In this document: positions 17,532 to 27,146 of the stretch, piece by piece | Layout: the number at the start of each line of letters is the position of its first letter | Position numbering within the stretch: position 1 is the stretch's first letter | Assembly (NCBI GenBank): GCA_947259995.1 | Contig: CAMYOK010000007.1 | Span: 186,001-250,000 of the forward strand | Source: an uncultured Pseudomonadales bacterium | GTDB taxonomy: Bacteria; Pseudomonadota; Gammaproteobacteria; Pseudomonadales; Pseudohongiellaceae | Direction: 5' to 3' | DNA: 64,000 bases | The notes under the pieces: model-generated | What the model was told of the DNA's origin: nothing | Seen by the model: only the letters and a program-made list of their open reading frames with translations | Database searches by the model: none | Translations under genes and position numbers: made by a program

Positions 17532-19403
17532 ATGCAACACCGCACACTCTTAGCTTTGACATGTTCACTTAGCGCCAGCATCCAGTTCGCGAATGCGCAA
17601 GAAAGCAATCAAAGCCTGAACGCTTTAGAAGAGATCATCATCACTTCTAGCCGCATCGAAACACCACTTCGACAAGTTGGCACATCCGTAAGCATTATCG
17701 ACGCCATCGGCATAAGCAATGACGGCAGCGCATCATTGATTGATGTACTACGCACTCTCCCGTCAATTAGTGTCACTAATGCCGGCGGCGCTGGGCAAGT
17801 CAGCAACTTACGCATTCGCGGAGAAGAAGGCTACCGCACTCTTACCTTGCTCGACGGGATTAAACTCTCCGACCCAAGCTCAACGCAGGTGCAACCACAG
17901 TTAGAGCACTTGCTCAGCAGCGGTGTTGAACGTGTAGAGATCTTGCGTGGACCACAAGGCCTGCATTATGGCGCCGATGCCGGCGGTGTAGTGAATATCA
18001 CGACTGAGAAAAACACCGGCGCACTGGATAGCCAAGTCGAGGCCTCTTCTGGCAAGTTTGGCACGCGCCAAGTAGCGGCTAAAGTCAGCGGCGGCAACGA
18101 TCGCGCAGACTTCTTTGTCTCTGGAACAGACTTCGAAACCGATGGTTTCAATGCTCGTCAATCTGATAGCGTGCTGGCAGATGATGATGGCTACGAGAAC
18201 ACAACGTTACACGCACGTGTTGGGATTAATGCTAGCGAATCGCTGCGTTTCAATGCCGTCATCCATGATGTGACGAGTGATAGCGAGTATGACGCCTGCT
18301 ACGATTCGGCAACGTTCTCGACAGTGCATCAATGCAATGCGACCTACGATCAACAAGCCTTGCGTCTGTCCGCAAACTTAACGACCGAGTATGGCAGTCA
18401 CGGCTTTGCTTGGTCAGGCACACAAACTGATCGCGAATACTTCACCTTAGGACAATCGGGTTTTGCTTCACAAGGTGAGTTACAGCGACTTGAGTATATT
18501 GGCCAATATACCGCCGCCGAAAACTATGAACTCGTCTACGGAGTGGACCTCGAACAAGAAGAGAATAATGGCGATAGCCGAGATCAACTGGGCTACTACG
18601 CCGAGTATCTCAGCACTTTCTCCGACGACCTTTTCTTCACTGCGGCTATACGCCGCGACGATAACGATGATTTCGGTACCCATAATAGTTACCGCTTGAG
18701 TGCCGCGCGATTAATCGACCTCGAGGGCGGACACACGTTAAAATTACGCGGGGCCTACGGGACAGGTTTTCGTGCACCAAGCCCTTATGAGTCTAGCTAC
18801 AACAAGGGTCCATATGCCTATCCGCCAGCTTCGACTACAAGCCTGACAGAGGAGACTAGCAAAGGGCATGAGTTCGCAGTTGAACTGTTTACTCAACTAG
18901 GTTCGCACTTTGAAGTCGTATACTTCGACCAACGTATAGAAGACGCTATCTACTACGACCTTGCTAATTATAGTGGTTATTTGCAGGATATCGGGGAAAG
19001 CCGCTCTAATGGTGTTGAATTCTCGGCAAGCATTCCTTTGCATGCGCAACTGAAACTGCAGGCAAACTATACCTATAACGAGACCGAGCGTCCTGATGGC
19101 AGCCAAAGGCAACTGCGTCCTCGCAACCTTGCTAATATGAGCCTTGCTTGGAATAGCAGCGATAACAACACGCTTGTATCGGCCTTCTACCGCCGCTCAG
19201 CAGATACTCAGGACGCCATATTTGGTGCACCAGTATCTTTAGACGCCATCGAAGTGTTCGATCTAACATCGAGCTACAAAGTCAACGAGTCGGTACAGCT
19301 GTTCGGACGTATTGAGAATCTCTTTGATCAAGACAACGAAGAGATTCTTGGCTACAACACGGCGCAGCGTGCCGCCTACATCGGCTTTAGACTAAACTTC
19401 TAA
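17532..19403 (+). CDS. btuB: vitamin B12 TonB-dependent receptor BtuB
   Basis: A 623-residue outer-membrane receptor. It has a signal peptide ending near ANAQES, TonB box LEEIIITSSRIE, a plug domain (NLRIRGEEGYRTLTLLDGIKL, VEILRGPQGLHYGADAGGVVNI) and a 22-strand barrel ending YIGFRLNF with a terminal phenylalanine. The length matches BtuB. The cobalamin riboswitch upstream and CobO and BtuF genes downstream establish the substrate as cobalamin or a cobamide. GAGGA precedes the ATG. Confidence 0.93.
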   Translation: MQHRTLLALTCSLSASIQFANAQESNQSLNALEEIIITSSRIETPLRQVGTSVSIIDAIGISNDGSASLIDVLRTLPSISVTNAGGAGQVSNLRIRGEEGYRTLTLLDGIKLSDPSSTQVQPQLEHLLSSGVERVEILRGPQGLHYGADAGGVVNITTEKNTGALDSQVEASSGKFGTRQVAAKVSGGNDRADFFVSGTDFETDGFNARQSDSVLADDDGYENTTLHARVGINASESLRFNAVIHDVTSDSEYDACYDSATFSTVHQCNATYDQQALRLSANLTTEYGSHGFAWSGTQTDREYFTLGQSGFASQGELQRLEYIGQYTAAENYELVYGVDLEQEENNGDSRDQLGYYAEYLSTFSDDLFFTAAIRRDDNDDFGTHNSYRLSAARLIDLEGGHTLKLRGAYGTGFRAPSPYESSYNKGPYAYPPASTTSLTEETSKGHEFAVELFTQLGSHFEVVYFDQRIEDAIYYDLANYSGYLQDIGESRSNGVEFSASIPLHAQLKLQANYTYNETERPDGSQRQLRPRNLANMSLAWNSSDNNTLVSAFYRRSADTQDAIFGAPVSLDAIEVFDLTSSYKVNESVQLFGRIENLFDQDNEEILGYNTAQRAAYIGFRLNF

Positions 19404-19421
19404 AGCTCAAACGAGGCAGAC

Positions 19422-20030
19422 ATGAACAACGACACAGAACGTAATCAGCGCCACAAGCGAGCGATGCAACGCAAGAAAGCCCATGTCGATGAGCGCATTG
19501 CCGCTGCAAATATCGATAAGGGCTTGCTAGTGGTGCTAACAGGCAATGGCAAAGGCAAGAGCTCTTCAGCATTTGGCATGCTTGCTCGTAGCGTGGGCCA
19601 CGGATTACGGTGTGGCGTGGTGCAATTCATCAAAGGACAGTGGGAGTGCGGGGAGCAGCGTCTCTTTGCCTCCCACCCTTTGGTGGAGTTTCATGTCATG
19701 AACACTGGCTTTACTTGGGAGACTCAGGACCGTGAAGCCGATATCGCGGCAGCCAAGTCCACTTGGATACATGCCGCCGCGCTGTTAAAGAGCCCTGATG
19801 TCGATGTCGTCCTTCTGGACGAGCTCACCTATATGCTGACCTATGGTTATCTCGATGCAGAGGAAGTTCTGACCTGCATCCAACAACGCCCTGCTCAACA
19901 GCATGTCATCATTACAGGCCGCAATGCCAATGAGGCGCTTATCGAGTTAGCCGATACAGTCAGTGAAATAAAAGACACGAAGCATGCCTTTAACCAAGGC
20001 GTTCGTGTGCAAAAAGGGATCGACTACTAA
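19422..20030 (+). CDS. cobO: cob(I)yrinic acid a,c-diamide adenosyltransferase
   Basis: A 202-residue P-loop adenosyltransferase of the CobO/BtuR (CobA) type that adds the adenosyl group from ATP to cobalt of corrinoids. The P-loop is LTGNGKGKSSSAFG, and VVQFIKGQW, LLDELTYML and ITGRNA are family motifs. The N-terminal basic helix (RHKRAMQRKKAHVDERI) is typical. It sits in an uptake operon, so its main job is probably to adenosylate imported cobalamin; no other corrin-ring genes are present. The stop overlaps the next start by one base. Confidence 0.95.
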   Translation: MNNDTERNQRHKRAMQRKKAHVDERIAAANIDKGLLVVLTGNGKGKSSSAFGMLARSVGHGLRCGVVQFIKGQWECGEQRLFASHPLVEFHVMNTGFTWETQDREADIAAAKSTWIHAAALLKSPDVDVVLLDELTYMLTYGYLDAEEVLTCIQQRPAQQHVIITGRNANEALIELADTVSEIKDTKHAFNQGVRVQKGIDY

Positions 20031-20908
20031 TGCGCATGATGCAGTTGCTGTTTGCGCTTTTGCTTTGTTGCACGAGTGCGAACCTCCTTGCTCAAACCAT
20101 AACGGTTATCGATGACTTAGAGCGCGAGGTAAGCCTACCTGGGCCTGCCCAGCGCATTATCAGCTTAGCTCCATCTCTTACTGAGCTACTATTTGTTGCT
20201 GGGGCCGGCAATCGTATTGTTGGCGTCAGCGAATTTAGTGATTATCCCCCACAGGCGCAGGGCATTCCCGTTGTCGGTCGCTATGATCTATTAGACATGG
20301 AAGCCATTGTGGCTTTTGGCCCTGACCTAATCGTCGCCTGGCAAAGTGGCAACCCGCAAGCCGCTGTGCAGCGCCTAATCGACCTAGGATTCAATGTCTA
20401 TATCGCCGAGCCACGCACACTGCAGAGCATTGCATTGCAGATCGAAAATTTTGGTCAATTGGCAGGCACTCAAACCACTAGTAATGCTGCTGCCCAGTAT
20501 TTCAACGAACAATTAACAACATTGGCTACCCGTTACGCTGATGCGACACCAGTGTCGGTGTTCTACCAAGTCTGGAACGAGCCCCTTATCAGTGTGGGGG
20601 GAAACGAATTGATTAATGACATCATCACACTTTGTGGTGGCCGTAATATTTTTGCCGACCAGGGGCTAGCCCCCAAAATCGGCATAGAGGCCGTATTGTC
20701 GCGCAATCCCGAAGCGATCATCGCCAGTGGCATGGACATCGCTCGGCCGGAATGGCTCGACGACTGGCGACGCTGGCCACAATTGCAAGCCGTCGCAAAC
20801 AACCACCTCTATTTTATTCCTCCCGATCTCGTGCAAAGGCACAGCCTTCGCGTCCTCAGTGGCGCCTTGCAAATGTGCGCGCAATTAGAGCAAGTGCGCA
20901 CACGCTAA
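20030..20908 (+). CDS. btuF: periplasmic cobalamin-binding protein BtuF
   Basis: A 292-residue substrate-binding protein with a signal peptide ending near LLAQT. The two lobes of a class III binding protein are evident: RIISLAPSLTELLFVAGAGNRIVGVSEFSDYP with PVVGRYDLLDMEAIVAFGPDLIVAW, and the second lobe ISVGGNELINDIITLCGGRNIF. It matches BtuF, which hands B12 to BtuCD. btuC and btuD are not in the window, so the inner-membrane transporter must be encoded elsewhere. A 7-base-pair hairpin (20913-20930) follows the stop without a T-run. Confidence 0.92.
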   Translation: MRMMQLLFALLLCCTSANLLAQTITVIDDLEREVSLPGPAQRIISLAPSLTELLFVAGAGNRIVGVSEFSDYPPQAQGIPVVGRYDLLDMEAIVAFGPDLIVAWQSGNPQAAVQRLIDLGFNVYIAEPRTLQSIALQIENFGQLAGTQTTSNAAAQYFNEQLTTLATRYADATPVSVFYQVWNEPLISVGGNELINDIITLCGGRNIFADQGLAPKIGIEAVLSRNPEAIIASGMDIARPEWLDDWRRWPQLQAVANNHLYFIPPDLVQRHSLRVLSGALQMCAQLEQVRTR

Positions 20909-21040
20909 GCCCATGGCGATGCTTCGCCATTTGCGCCGCCTCAAGCCCTAGCTCCCTAGTATTTCTTGGCTAAGTGGAAAAAATCGGGACAACTTTGGCG
21001 CTTTTCTTAAACCAATTCAGCCTTTTGCTCCATTAACGCC

Positions 21041-21046
21041 TATAAT
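21041..21046 (+). promoter_or_regulatory. candidate -10 box for the NspS-like/GGDEF-EAL pair
   Basis: A perfect TATAAT lies 30 bases before the start of the binding-protein gene, in the 167-base interval after btuF. The -35 region is not convincing. Confidence 0.45.
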
Positions 21047-21075
21047 TCGTCCTTCGCAATGACGAACACTGAAGC

Positions 21076-22128
21076 ATGTTAAAACTACGACTGACCTTTG
21101 CCCTCATCTGCTCACTCTTCGCGCTGAGTACGAGCGCGAACACATTGACAATCTTGACGTGGGAAGCCTATTTTGCTGATGAGACGATCGCACAATGGGA
21201 AGCCCGCACGGGCGCGCAAATCAATCAGGTCCATTTCGACTCCGACGATGTACGCAATTCCATCTTATTCACGGCTGAGGTCAATCAGATCGACTTAGTC
21301 ACGATAGACCCCGTTACTGCTGCGATTTTCAGCAAGCAGGACACTTTCTTGAATATTCATCAGCACGAAAGCTTGCCTAATCTGCGTCATGCAAACGCCC
21401 AATGGATGCAACTCTGCGGCCCTTATACTTCGCCTTATTTATGGGGCACGCTTGGGCTACTTTACCGCCAAGACAAATTAGCAAGTCCACCGAGCTCATG
21501 GCGCGAGTTACTATACCCATCTCCTGAACTTCAAGGGCATATCGGGCTATTGGCAAATTACGGTGACACCCTGGCACCGTCCTTAGTGCTTCGCAATGAG
21601 TCAGCTTCCACTAATGAGGAGCCTTTGTTACAAGAGGTTTTCGCTGAGCTAAAGAATCTGTTGCCGTCTGTCCTCAGTTTCGATTATTCAATCACTTACC
21701 TCAATAACAACCCAATGGATGAAGAGCTGCATCTCGCTTTAGGCTACTCCGGCGATGACAAGGTGTTAAATAACATTACTAAGCAGGACAATTGGGATTA
21801 TATTATTCCTGACGAAGGCAGTATGATGTGGGGCGAATGCTTGGGCATTTTGAAAAATGCACCGCAAGCAGAACTGGCTCTGGATTTCATCAACTTCTTG
21901 AACATCCCTGAGATCGCTGCACGTAATTCAGAAGCCATAGGTATCGCCACCACCAACGATGCGGGGTTCGACTTGCAAAGCAGTGCTTTTCGCAACGACT
22001 CTACACTACAACCCAATGAAGAAATCACCCAAAAGCTACAGCACTACTCAGGTGAATACAGCAAAAAGGGAGTACTTCTGAGAAATCGTATAATTACAAC
22101 TCTGGAAGAGCTACATGAATCTCAATAA
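21076..22128 (+). CDS. periplasmic polyamine-type binding protein (NspS-like)
   Basis: A 350-residue extracellular solute-binding protein with a signal peptide ending at STSANTL. TILTWEAYFADETIAQWEARTG is the usual start of PotD/PotF polyamine-binding proteins, and VHFDSDDVRNSIL resembles the corresponding segment of NspS. Later motifs include WGTLGLLYRQDKL, WGECLGILKNAP and EIAARNSEAIGIAT. No ABC transporter genes follow. Instead its last 14 bases overlap a membrane GGDEF/EAL gene, so it probably works as a sensor subunit and not in uptake. Ligand identity (putrescine, spermidine, norspermidine) is not readable with confidence. Confidence 0.85.
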   Translation: MLKLRLTFALICSLFALSTSANTLTILTWEAYFADETIAQWEARTGAQINQVHFDSDDVRNSILFTAEVNQIDLVTIDPVTAAIFSKQDTFLNIHQHESLPNLRHANAQWMQLCGPYTSPYLWGTLGLLYRQDKLASPPSSWRELLYPSPELQGHIGLLANYGDTLAPSLVLRNESASTNEEPLLQEVFAELKNLLPSVLSFDYSITYLNNNPMDEELHLALGYSGDDKVLNNITKQDNWDYIIPDEGSMMWGECLGILKNAPQAELALDFINFLNIPEIAARNSEAIGIATTNDAGFDLQSSAFRNDSTLQPNEEITQKLQHYSGEYSKKGVLLRNRIITTLEELHESQ

Positions 22129-24493
22129 ACGCGCTTTATTGGTAATCACGCCAGTAATGTTGCTGAGTTTCATTGTTGCTTCCATGATCGTCTACGAATT
22201 GGCGCGTAACTTCCTCGAGCGACAAGAGCAGTACAGGCTAAACAACGCTGTCACGCAGCTTGTCAGCATGTTTGGTCGCTATCAGATCTACTCTGAGAAT
22301 GTCTTACTCTCCGTGACACAAAGCCATGCACTGAATCAATATTTACAGTTTCCCGACGACTTGAATAGCGAATACTCCCTAGTCAAAAACATCGAGAGTA
22401 ATCTTCGTGCAAGCACCGGGCTCGACCCAGACTACTTGAGCATCACGATCGCGAGTCAAACCCCCGAGCTAAATATTGCGAATCATGTGGAAATCAGCGC
22501 CGACCCCTTTAGCGAGATTAATGAATCGCTCAGAGAGTATGTGTATTCGGCATTCTCGCAAGGTGACGTAGAGCATTGGGACTATATCCCCACATCAGAA
22601 ACACAAACTTTATTGGTAAAAACGGAGTTCATAAGCCCTCTTACCTTTACACGCCCGCTTGCTACCCAACTAGATGATGCGCTGGCGATAGTTGTCGCGA
22701 TCGACCCAACGCAGTTCAATACATTACGGGCGAGCATCGAAGAAGAACTAAACGCGGTGTTTGCCCTCAGTGATATCGCACAAACCCCGAGCATTCTTTC
22801 AGCCTCTGCACCTCTGCTCGACGACCTGTTCTTGCAGATCACCTTGCCTAGAGATTATCTGCAGCAGCAATTAGCACCTCTAGCTCTGTGGCTCACCTTA
22901 ATTAGCCTCGTTTTTGCCTTTGCCGCATCCATCTGTTTATACGGGCTTATTAATAAACATATAACTCGGCCCGTCCTTGAGTTAGAGAGAGACTTGGCCA
23001 ATGTGTTATCCCATCGCCAATCGGAAATCCCTGAGCGGCACTTGGGCGACGATGAGCTTGGCTCCTTAGCGCGCACATTTAACACCTTATTTCATTCACT
23101 TTCGCACTCCTATGATGAGACTAAACGCCTCATGGAGCGCGATACGCTAACGGGGTTATACAACTTAGGGATAATCAACCAACTTGGACAGAAAGCCTTG
23201 CAGCAGGCTCAGAACGCTTCTGAAGAGATGGCACTGTTAGTGCTAGACCTGGATAATTTTAAGTTTGTGAATGATAAATACGGCCACCGTTTTGGGGATC
23301 AATTGCTGAGTGCATTTTCTCAAAGCCTAAGCGACATCGCCGTAATTCGCTCCTCTAATATCGATAGAACGCAGGGCCCGTATATTGTTCCTGCACGCGT
23401 TGCTGGCGATCAATTTTGTCTGTTGATCAAACAGGAACGAGCAGTTGATGCCGCAAAAGAGATTTCCGAGATGATCCTGCAGCAGATGGAAGAAGGATTG
23501 CATGTCGCCAAGGCCCGTTTCCCCATCACTACCAGCATTGGCATAGCCGTATACCCACAAGATGGTGACACCTTTAGCCAGCTAATCTCAAATGCCGATA
23601 CAGCGATGTATCAAGCTAAAATACAAGGCAAGAACCAAGTCGCCTTTTACTCTCAAGAGCTCGCGCAGAAATTACGCCGACGCCAAGAGGTCGAGAGTGC
23701 ACTTAAACTCGTAAACCCCGACCTAGAATTCAAACTCGTCTACATGCCGCTATTGAATGTTAAGACCGGCGAGCTCGATGGCTTCGAAGCCTTGTTGCGC
23801 TGGCACTCACGCAAATTGGGCGATGTGGACCCCGATGAGTTTGTGCCTATTGCCGAATCTTGTGGCGTCTACACGATGATCGACGAATGGGTCATTAGCA
23901 AAGGCTTATCAACCTATCCGGCCATCCGCAGAATGCTAGCTCGCGACTTCAAAATGTCGCTGAACATCTCGTCGGCACAGCTGCAATTCTCCGAGCTTAC
24001 AGAGCTGTTAGCGCGCTGCACAAATCGCTATGACATTGCGCCGCATAATATTCAGTTGGAGATCACAGAAACCGTTAATATTGAGTACACTCCTCACGCA
24101 CAACAGTTTCTCAAAAAACTGGCAGAGGCAGGCTATTTGTTAGCGCTAGATGATTTTGGGGCAGGATTTACATCCTTGCTAAGAATTGTCGAGTATCCAA
24201 TCACAATGGTGAAATTCGACAAAGGCTTTATTGAGCAGACGCTGAAAAGAGGCAATCGACAGATTCTCAAACCGTTAGTAGAGCTTTGTCACTCTAATGG
24301 CATGTTGGTCACTATGGAAGGTGCTGAGTCGCAAGAGGATGTTGACTTACTGAGTACCTTCGATTGCGACTTCATCCAAGGTTACTTCTTAGGGCTGCCC
24401 AGCTCGTTTGAAGAGATGGAAGAGGCGATGCACAATATGCGCACAAAAAGAGTCAAGTCAACTCTTGCTACACCACAGCCCAAAACGCATTAG
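22115..24493 (+). CDS. MbaA-like membrane GGDEF/EAL protein, degenerate GGDEF
   Basis: A 792-residue inner-membrane protein. It has a membrane helix at about 8-28, a periplasmic sensing domain to about 250, a second helix at 255-278 and HAMP at 279-335. A GGDEF domain (about 340-515) and an EAL domain (about 525-775) follow. The GGDEF motif is AGDQF (430-434), lacking key catalytic residues, so diguanylate cyclase activity is doubtful. The EAL domain keeps EAL (558-560), N617, E649, DDFG (679-682), K700, E735 and Q755, so c-di-GMP hydrolysis is predicted. The 14-base overlap with a polyamine-type binding protein reproduces the NspS/MbaA arrangement of Vibrio cholerae. It ends one base from the convergent ribA. 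Confidence 0.9.
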   Translation: MNLNKRALLVITPVMLLSFIVASMIVYELARNFLERQEQYRLNNAVTQLVSMFGRYQIYSENVLLSVTQSHALNQYLQFPDDLNSEYSLVKNIESNLRASTGLDPDYLSITIASQTPELNIANHVEISADPFSEINESLREYVYSAFSQGDVEHWDYIPTSETQTLLVKTEFISPLTFTRPLATQLDDALAIVVAIDPTQFNTLRASIEEELNAVFALSDIAQTPSILSASAPLLDDLFLQITLPRDYLQQQLAPLALWLTLISLVFAFAASICLYGLINKHITRPVLELERDLANVLSHRQSEIPERHLGDDELGSLARTFNTLFHSLSHSYDETKRLMERDTLTGLYNLGIINQLGQKALQQAQNASEEMALLVLDLDNFKFVNDKYGHRFGDQLLSAFSQSLSDIAVIRSSNIDRTQGPYIVPARVAGDQFCLLIKQERAVDAAKEISEMILQQMEEGLHVAKARFPITTSIGIAVYPQDGDTFSQLISNADTAMYQAKIQGKNQVAFYSQELAQKLRRRQEVESALKLVNPDLEFKLVYMPLLNVKTGELDGFEALLRWHSRKLGDVDPDEFVPIAESCGVYTMIDEWVISKGLSTYPAIRRMLARDFKMSLNISSAQLQFSELTELLARCTNRYDIAPHNIQLEITETVNIEYTPHAQQFLKKLAEAGYLLALDDFGAGFTSLLRIVEYPITMVKFDKGFIEQTLKRGNRQILKPLVELCHSNGMLVTMEGAESQEDVDLLSTFDCDFIQGYFLGLPSSFEEMEEAMHNMRTKRVKSTLATPQPKTH

Positions 24494-24494
24494 C

Positions 24495-25088
24495 TTACTC
24501 AACCCGAGGCATATGCCCTAGTTTTTGCGCCTTCACAGCTAAATAATTTTCATTGTGAGAATTATATCCAGTATGAATTGCCACTCGCTCTTTCACGATA
24601 TAACCCAAGCCTTCTAGCGCTTTCACCTTGCGAGGGTTGTTAGTCAACAAACGCAATTCTTTCACATTGAAGTGCTCTAACATTGGACGACAAATTTCAT
24701 ACTCTCGCCCATCTGCTAAAAAGCCTAATTGCTCATTCGCCTCTACCGTATCGGCACCTTGGTCCTGCAGGGCGTAGGCGCGAATCTTGTTAAGCAAGCC
24801 TATGCCACGGCCTTCTTGGCGAAGGTATAAAATCAAACCTTTGCCTTCTTTGGCAATCGCTTGCATGGCAAAACGTAGTTGCGGCCCACAATCACAGCGC
24901 AAACTAAACAGAGCATCACCTGTTAGACACTCAGAATGCACTCGGCACAGTACGGGCTCATCTTTGTCGAAGTCCCCCATAGCAAGCACTACGTGCTCTT
25001 TGCCTGTACTTGGGTCTTCAAAACCATGTATCGAGAAATCGCCCCACTGCGTGGGCAAATCTGCTCCTGCTACGAATTTAACTTGCAC
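24495..25088 (-). CDS. ribA: GTP cyclohydrolase II
   Basis: A 197-residue enzyme converting GTP to 2,5-diamino-6-ribosylamino-pyrimidinone phosphate, the entry step of riboflavin synthesis. The zinc cysteines C54, C65 and C67 are present in [32 protein letters not shown] is the catalytic loop and [12 protein letters not shown] the GTP-binding segment. It lies last in the riboflavin block and supplies the activity that the RibA-like half of the upstream RibB protein appears to have lost. Confidence 0.96.
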   Translation of the reverse strand: MQVKFVAGADLPTQWGDFSIHGFEDPSTGKEHVVLAMGDFDKDEPVLCRVHSECLTGDALFSLRCDCGPQLRFAMQAIAKEGKGLILYLRQEGRGIGLLNKIRAYALQDQGADTVEANEQLGFLADGREYEICRPMLEHFNVKELRLLTNNPRKVKALEGLGYIVKERVAIHTGYNSHNENYLAVKAQKLGHMPRVE

Positions 25089-25102
25089 TCACACAACCCT
25101 CT

Positions 25103-25582
25103 TCAATTTATAATTATTACCGCGACTTGAAGACAAATGAAGGCCATCAATCCTGCCAACACATCGTCTATCATAACGCCAAGACCACCACTGACATTTT
25201 TATCTAGCCAACGAATCGGCCAGGGCTTAATGATGTCGAAAAACCGGAATAACCCAAAGCCAACGGCTAACCAGAGCCATCCTGGCGGGGCTAGAAACAT
25301 TGTTATCCAAAACCCTACAAACTCATCCCATACGATGCCGCCATGGTCATGCACGCCGATGTCCTGAGCGGTCTTACCGCATAGAAAAACTCCTAGCGCG
25401 AATGTCACAAGCAAGAACACGCAATAAAGCGGCCAGCTTATATCGGCTAACAGCAAAAAATAAATGGGCACCGCCATCAGCGTTCCAAACGTGCCAGGCG
25501 CCACAGGTACTGCCCCACTGCCAAATCCGAACGCGGCAAAGTGTACGGGATTGCGCCAAACTGAACTCGGTGTTGTCGCCAT
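25103..25582 (-). CDS. pgpA: phosphatidylglycerophosphatase A
   Basis: A 159-residue membrane phosphatase that makes phosphatidylglycerol. GSGAVPVAPGTFGTLMAVPIY, HDHGGIVWDEFVGFWI (metal-binding aspartate and glutamate) and FRFFDIIKPWPI are PgpA signatures; three to four helices. The start overlaps the thiL stop by one base, the usual thiL-pgpA order. Confidence 0.95.
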   Translation of the reverse strand: MATTPSSVWRNPVHFAAFGFGSGAVPVAPGTFGTLMAVPIYFLLLADISWPLYCVFLLVTFALGVFLCGKTAQDIGVHDHGGIVWDEFVGFWITMFLAPPGWLWLAVGFGLFRFFDIIKPWPIRWLDKNVSGGLGVMIDDVLAGLMAFICLQVAVIIIN

Positions 25583-26598
25583 CAGAGCACTCCCTGCACT
25601 TGCTGCTGCTTAAAATGATTGTAGCCGCGAACATTTAGCACAGTTTTTTGCCCTTCTTTGCGCCACTGGATTGTGTTGCCTGGCTCTATAATCCCAATAC
25701 GCTGCACAGGAATATTGTGCTGCGCGAACTGTTGCTGCATTGTCGCAACCTGCCTTGGCGCAATGGTAAAACAGAGCTCGTAGTCGTCTCCGCCACTGAT
25801 TGCGACTTCCTGGCGCCGAGCATTCGCTATTGCCTCACAAAACGCTGGCGACATTGGCAGTGCGGACAACTCTATACTCGCGCCAACTTCGCTGGCGTCT
25901 AAGATATGCAGCAAATCAGAGGCTAAGCCATCGGATAGATCGATACACGAAGAAGCAAGTGGCCGTAAGATCTGCCCAGCGACAATTCGTGACTCTGGTT
26001 CATAAAACGCCTGCACCAACGCCGTTTTCGAAGGCGTCGATAAATCGGCCGGGGCCTCGCCTTGCAAAACGGCCAAGCCTGCTGCCGCATCGCCAAGAGT
26101 GCCGGTGACATAAATATGATCACCGACTTTCGCACCACTACGTCGAAGTGCCTCATTGGCAGGCAAATCACCATGCACTTGAATGCAGATAGTCTTGCTA
26201 GCTAAGCGCGGATTCGACGCGGTCAGGTCTCCTCCTGCCAATGTACACTGATGCGCTTGTGCGACCTCTGCTAAACCTTCGCTAAAAGCCTGTAACCATT
26301 GCTCATCACTTGTAGGTAAACTCAAGCCTAGGGTGAAACACACAGGCCGTGCGCCCATGGCAGCTAAATCACTTAGATTGACGAGTAAACTACGTTTGCC
26401 CAATGAATACGGATCTGCATCTGCAAGAAAATGTACTCCTTCCTGCAAGAGGTCCATCGACATCGCCAAGCGATGCTGCGGCGCCAAATCTAATAAGGCA
26501 CAGTCATCGCCGATCCCCAATGCTAGCTCTGGGCATGCAAACGCAAGCGCACTGGCATTGAAATAGCGTTGAATGATGTCGAATTCGTCAGACGCCAA
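25582..26598 (-). CDS. thiL: thiamine-monophosphate kinase
   Basis: A 338-residue PurM-like kinase that phosphorylates thiamine monophosphate to the active diphosphate. GIGDDCALLD, MSMDLLQEGVHFL, KSLLVNLSDLAAMGA-type segment (KRSLLVNLSDLAAMGA), GGDLTASN, CIDLSDGLASDL and AISGGDDYELCFT are all present. The start is TTG, which gives the expected ASDEFDIIQRYF N terminus. It lies between nusB and pgpA. Confidence 0.95.
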   Translation of the reverse strand: MASDEFDIIQRYFNASALAFACPELALGIGDDCALLDLAPQHRLAMSMDLLQEGVHFLADADPYSLGKRSLLVNLSDLAAMGARPVCFTLGLSLPTSDEQWLQAFSEGLAEVAQAHQCTLAGGDLTASNPRLASKTICIQVHGDLPANEALRRSGAKVGDHIYVTGTLGDAAAGLAVLQGEAPADLSTPSKTALVQAFYEPESRIVAGQILRPLASSCIDLSDGLASDLLHILDASEVGASIELSALPMSPAFCEAIANARRQEVAISGGDDYELCFTIAPRQVATMQQQFAQHNIPVQRIGIIEPGNTIQWRKEGQKTVLNVRGYNHFKQQQVQGVL

Positions 26599-26651
26599 TG
26601 AAGGAAGACCTCAAGCATTTAGGAGAGATATTGAGCGTTGAGCCCACCGCT

Positions 26652-27146
26652 TTAAACTTCAAGAGTCCTGATATTCCGTGCCGCCTTGTCCAGAATCCCA
26701 TTGATATATTTGTGGCTATCTGTCGCTCCGAAAATGCGCGCGAGCTCAACACTTTCATTGATAACAACTTTAAAGGGGACATCAATTCGATGCACTAGCT
26801 CGTACATTCCGAAACGAAGCAACGATAATTCAATCGGATCAAGCGCTGTAATATCTCTATCGAGATAAGGGGTAATCGCCTCATCGAGCTCGACCGCTCG
26901 CGGCACAATAGCAGGAAAGACCTCATTGAAGTATTTCCAATCTATCTTACCGAGATAATAGGCGCGAAACTCTGCCTGGATATCACTCACCGAAGCATTC
27001 GCCAATTGCCATTGATAAAGCGCTTGCAACACCATACGCCGCGCCTTCTGGCGCTCGTTTAGTTTTTTCTTTGGGCTCTCCGTTTCTGCAATTGCATTCG
27101 GAGGTAATTTAATTGGCACGCCTGAAGAGTCTGACACTAATTTCAC
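26652..27146 (-). CDS. nusB: transcription antitermination factor NusB
   Basis: A 164-residue all-helical RNA-binding protein that acts with NusE on boxA of rRNA leaders. KARRMVLQALYQWQL, KIDWKYFNEVFPAIV and LRFGMYELVHRIDVPFKVVINESVELARIFG are typical. The N terminus is about 25 residues longer than the classical protein. The GTG start directly follows the ribH stop codon, indicating coupling. Confidence 0.95.
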   Translation of the reverse strand: MKLVSDSSGVPIKLPPNAIAETESPKKKLNERQKARRMVLQALYQWQLANASVSDIQAEFRAYYLGKIDWKYFNEVFPAIVPRAVELDEAITPYLDRDITALDPIELSLLRFGMYELVHRIDVPFKVVINESVELARIFGATDSHKYINGILDKAARNIRTLEV

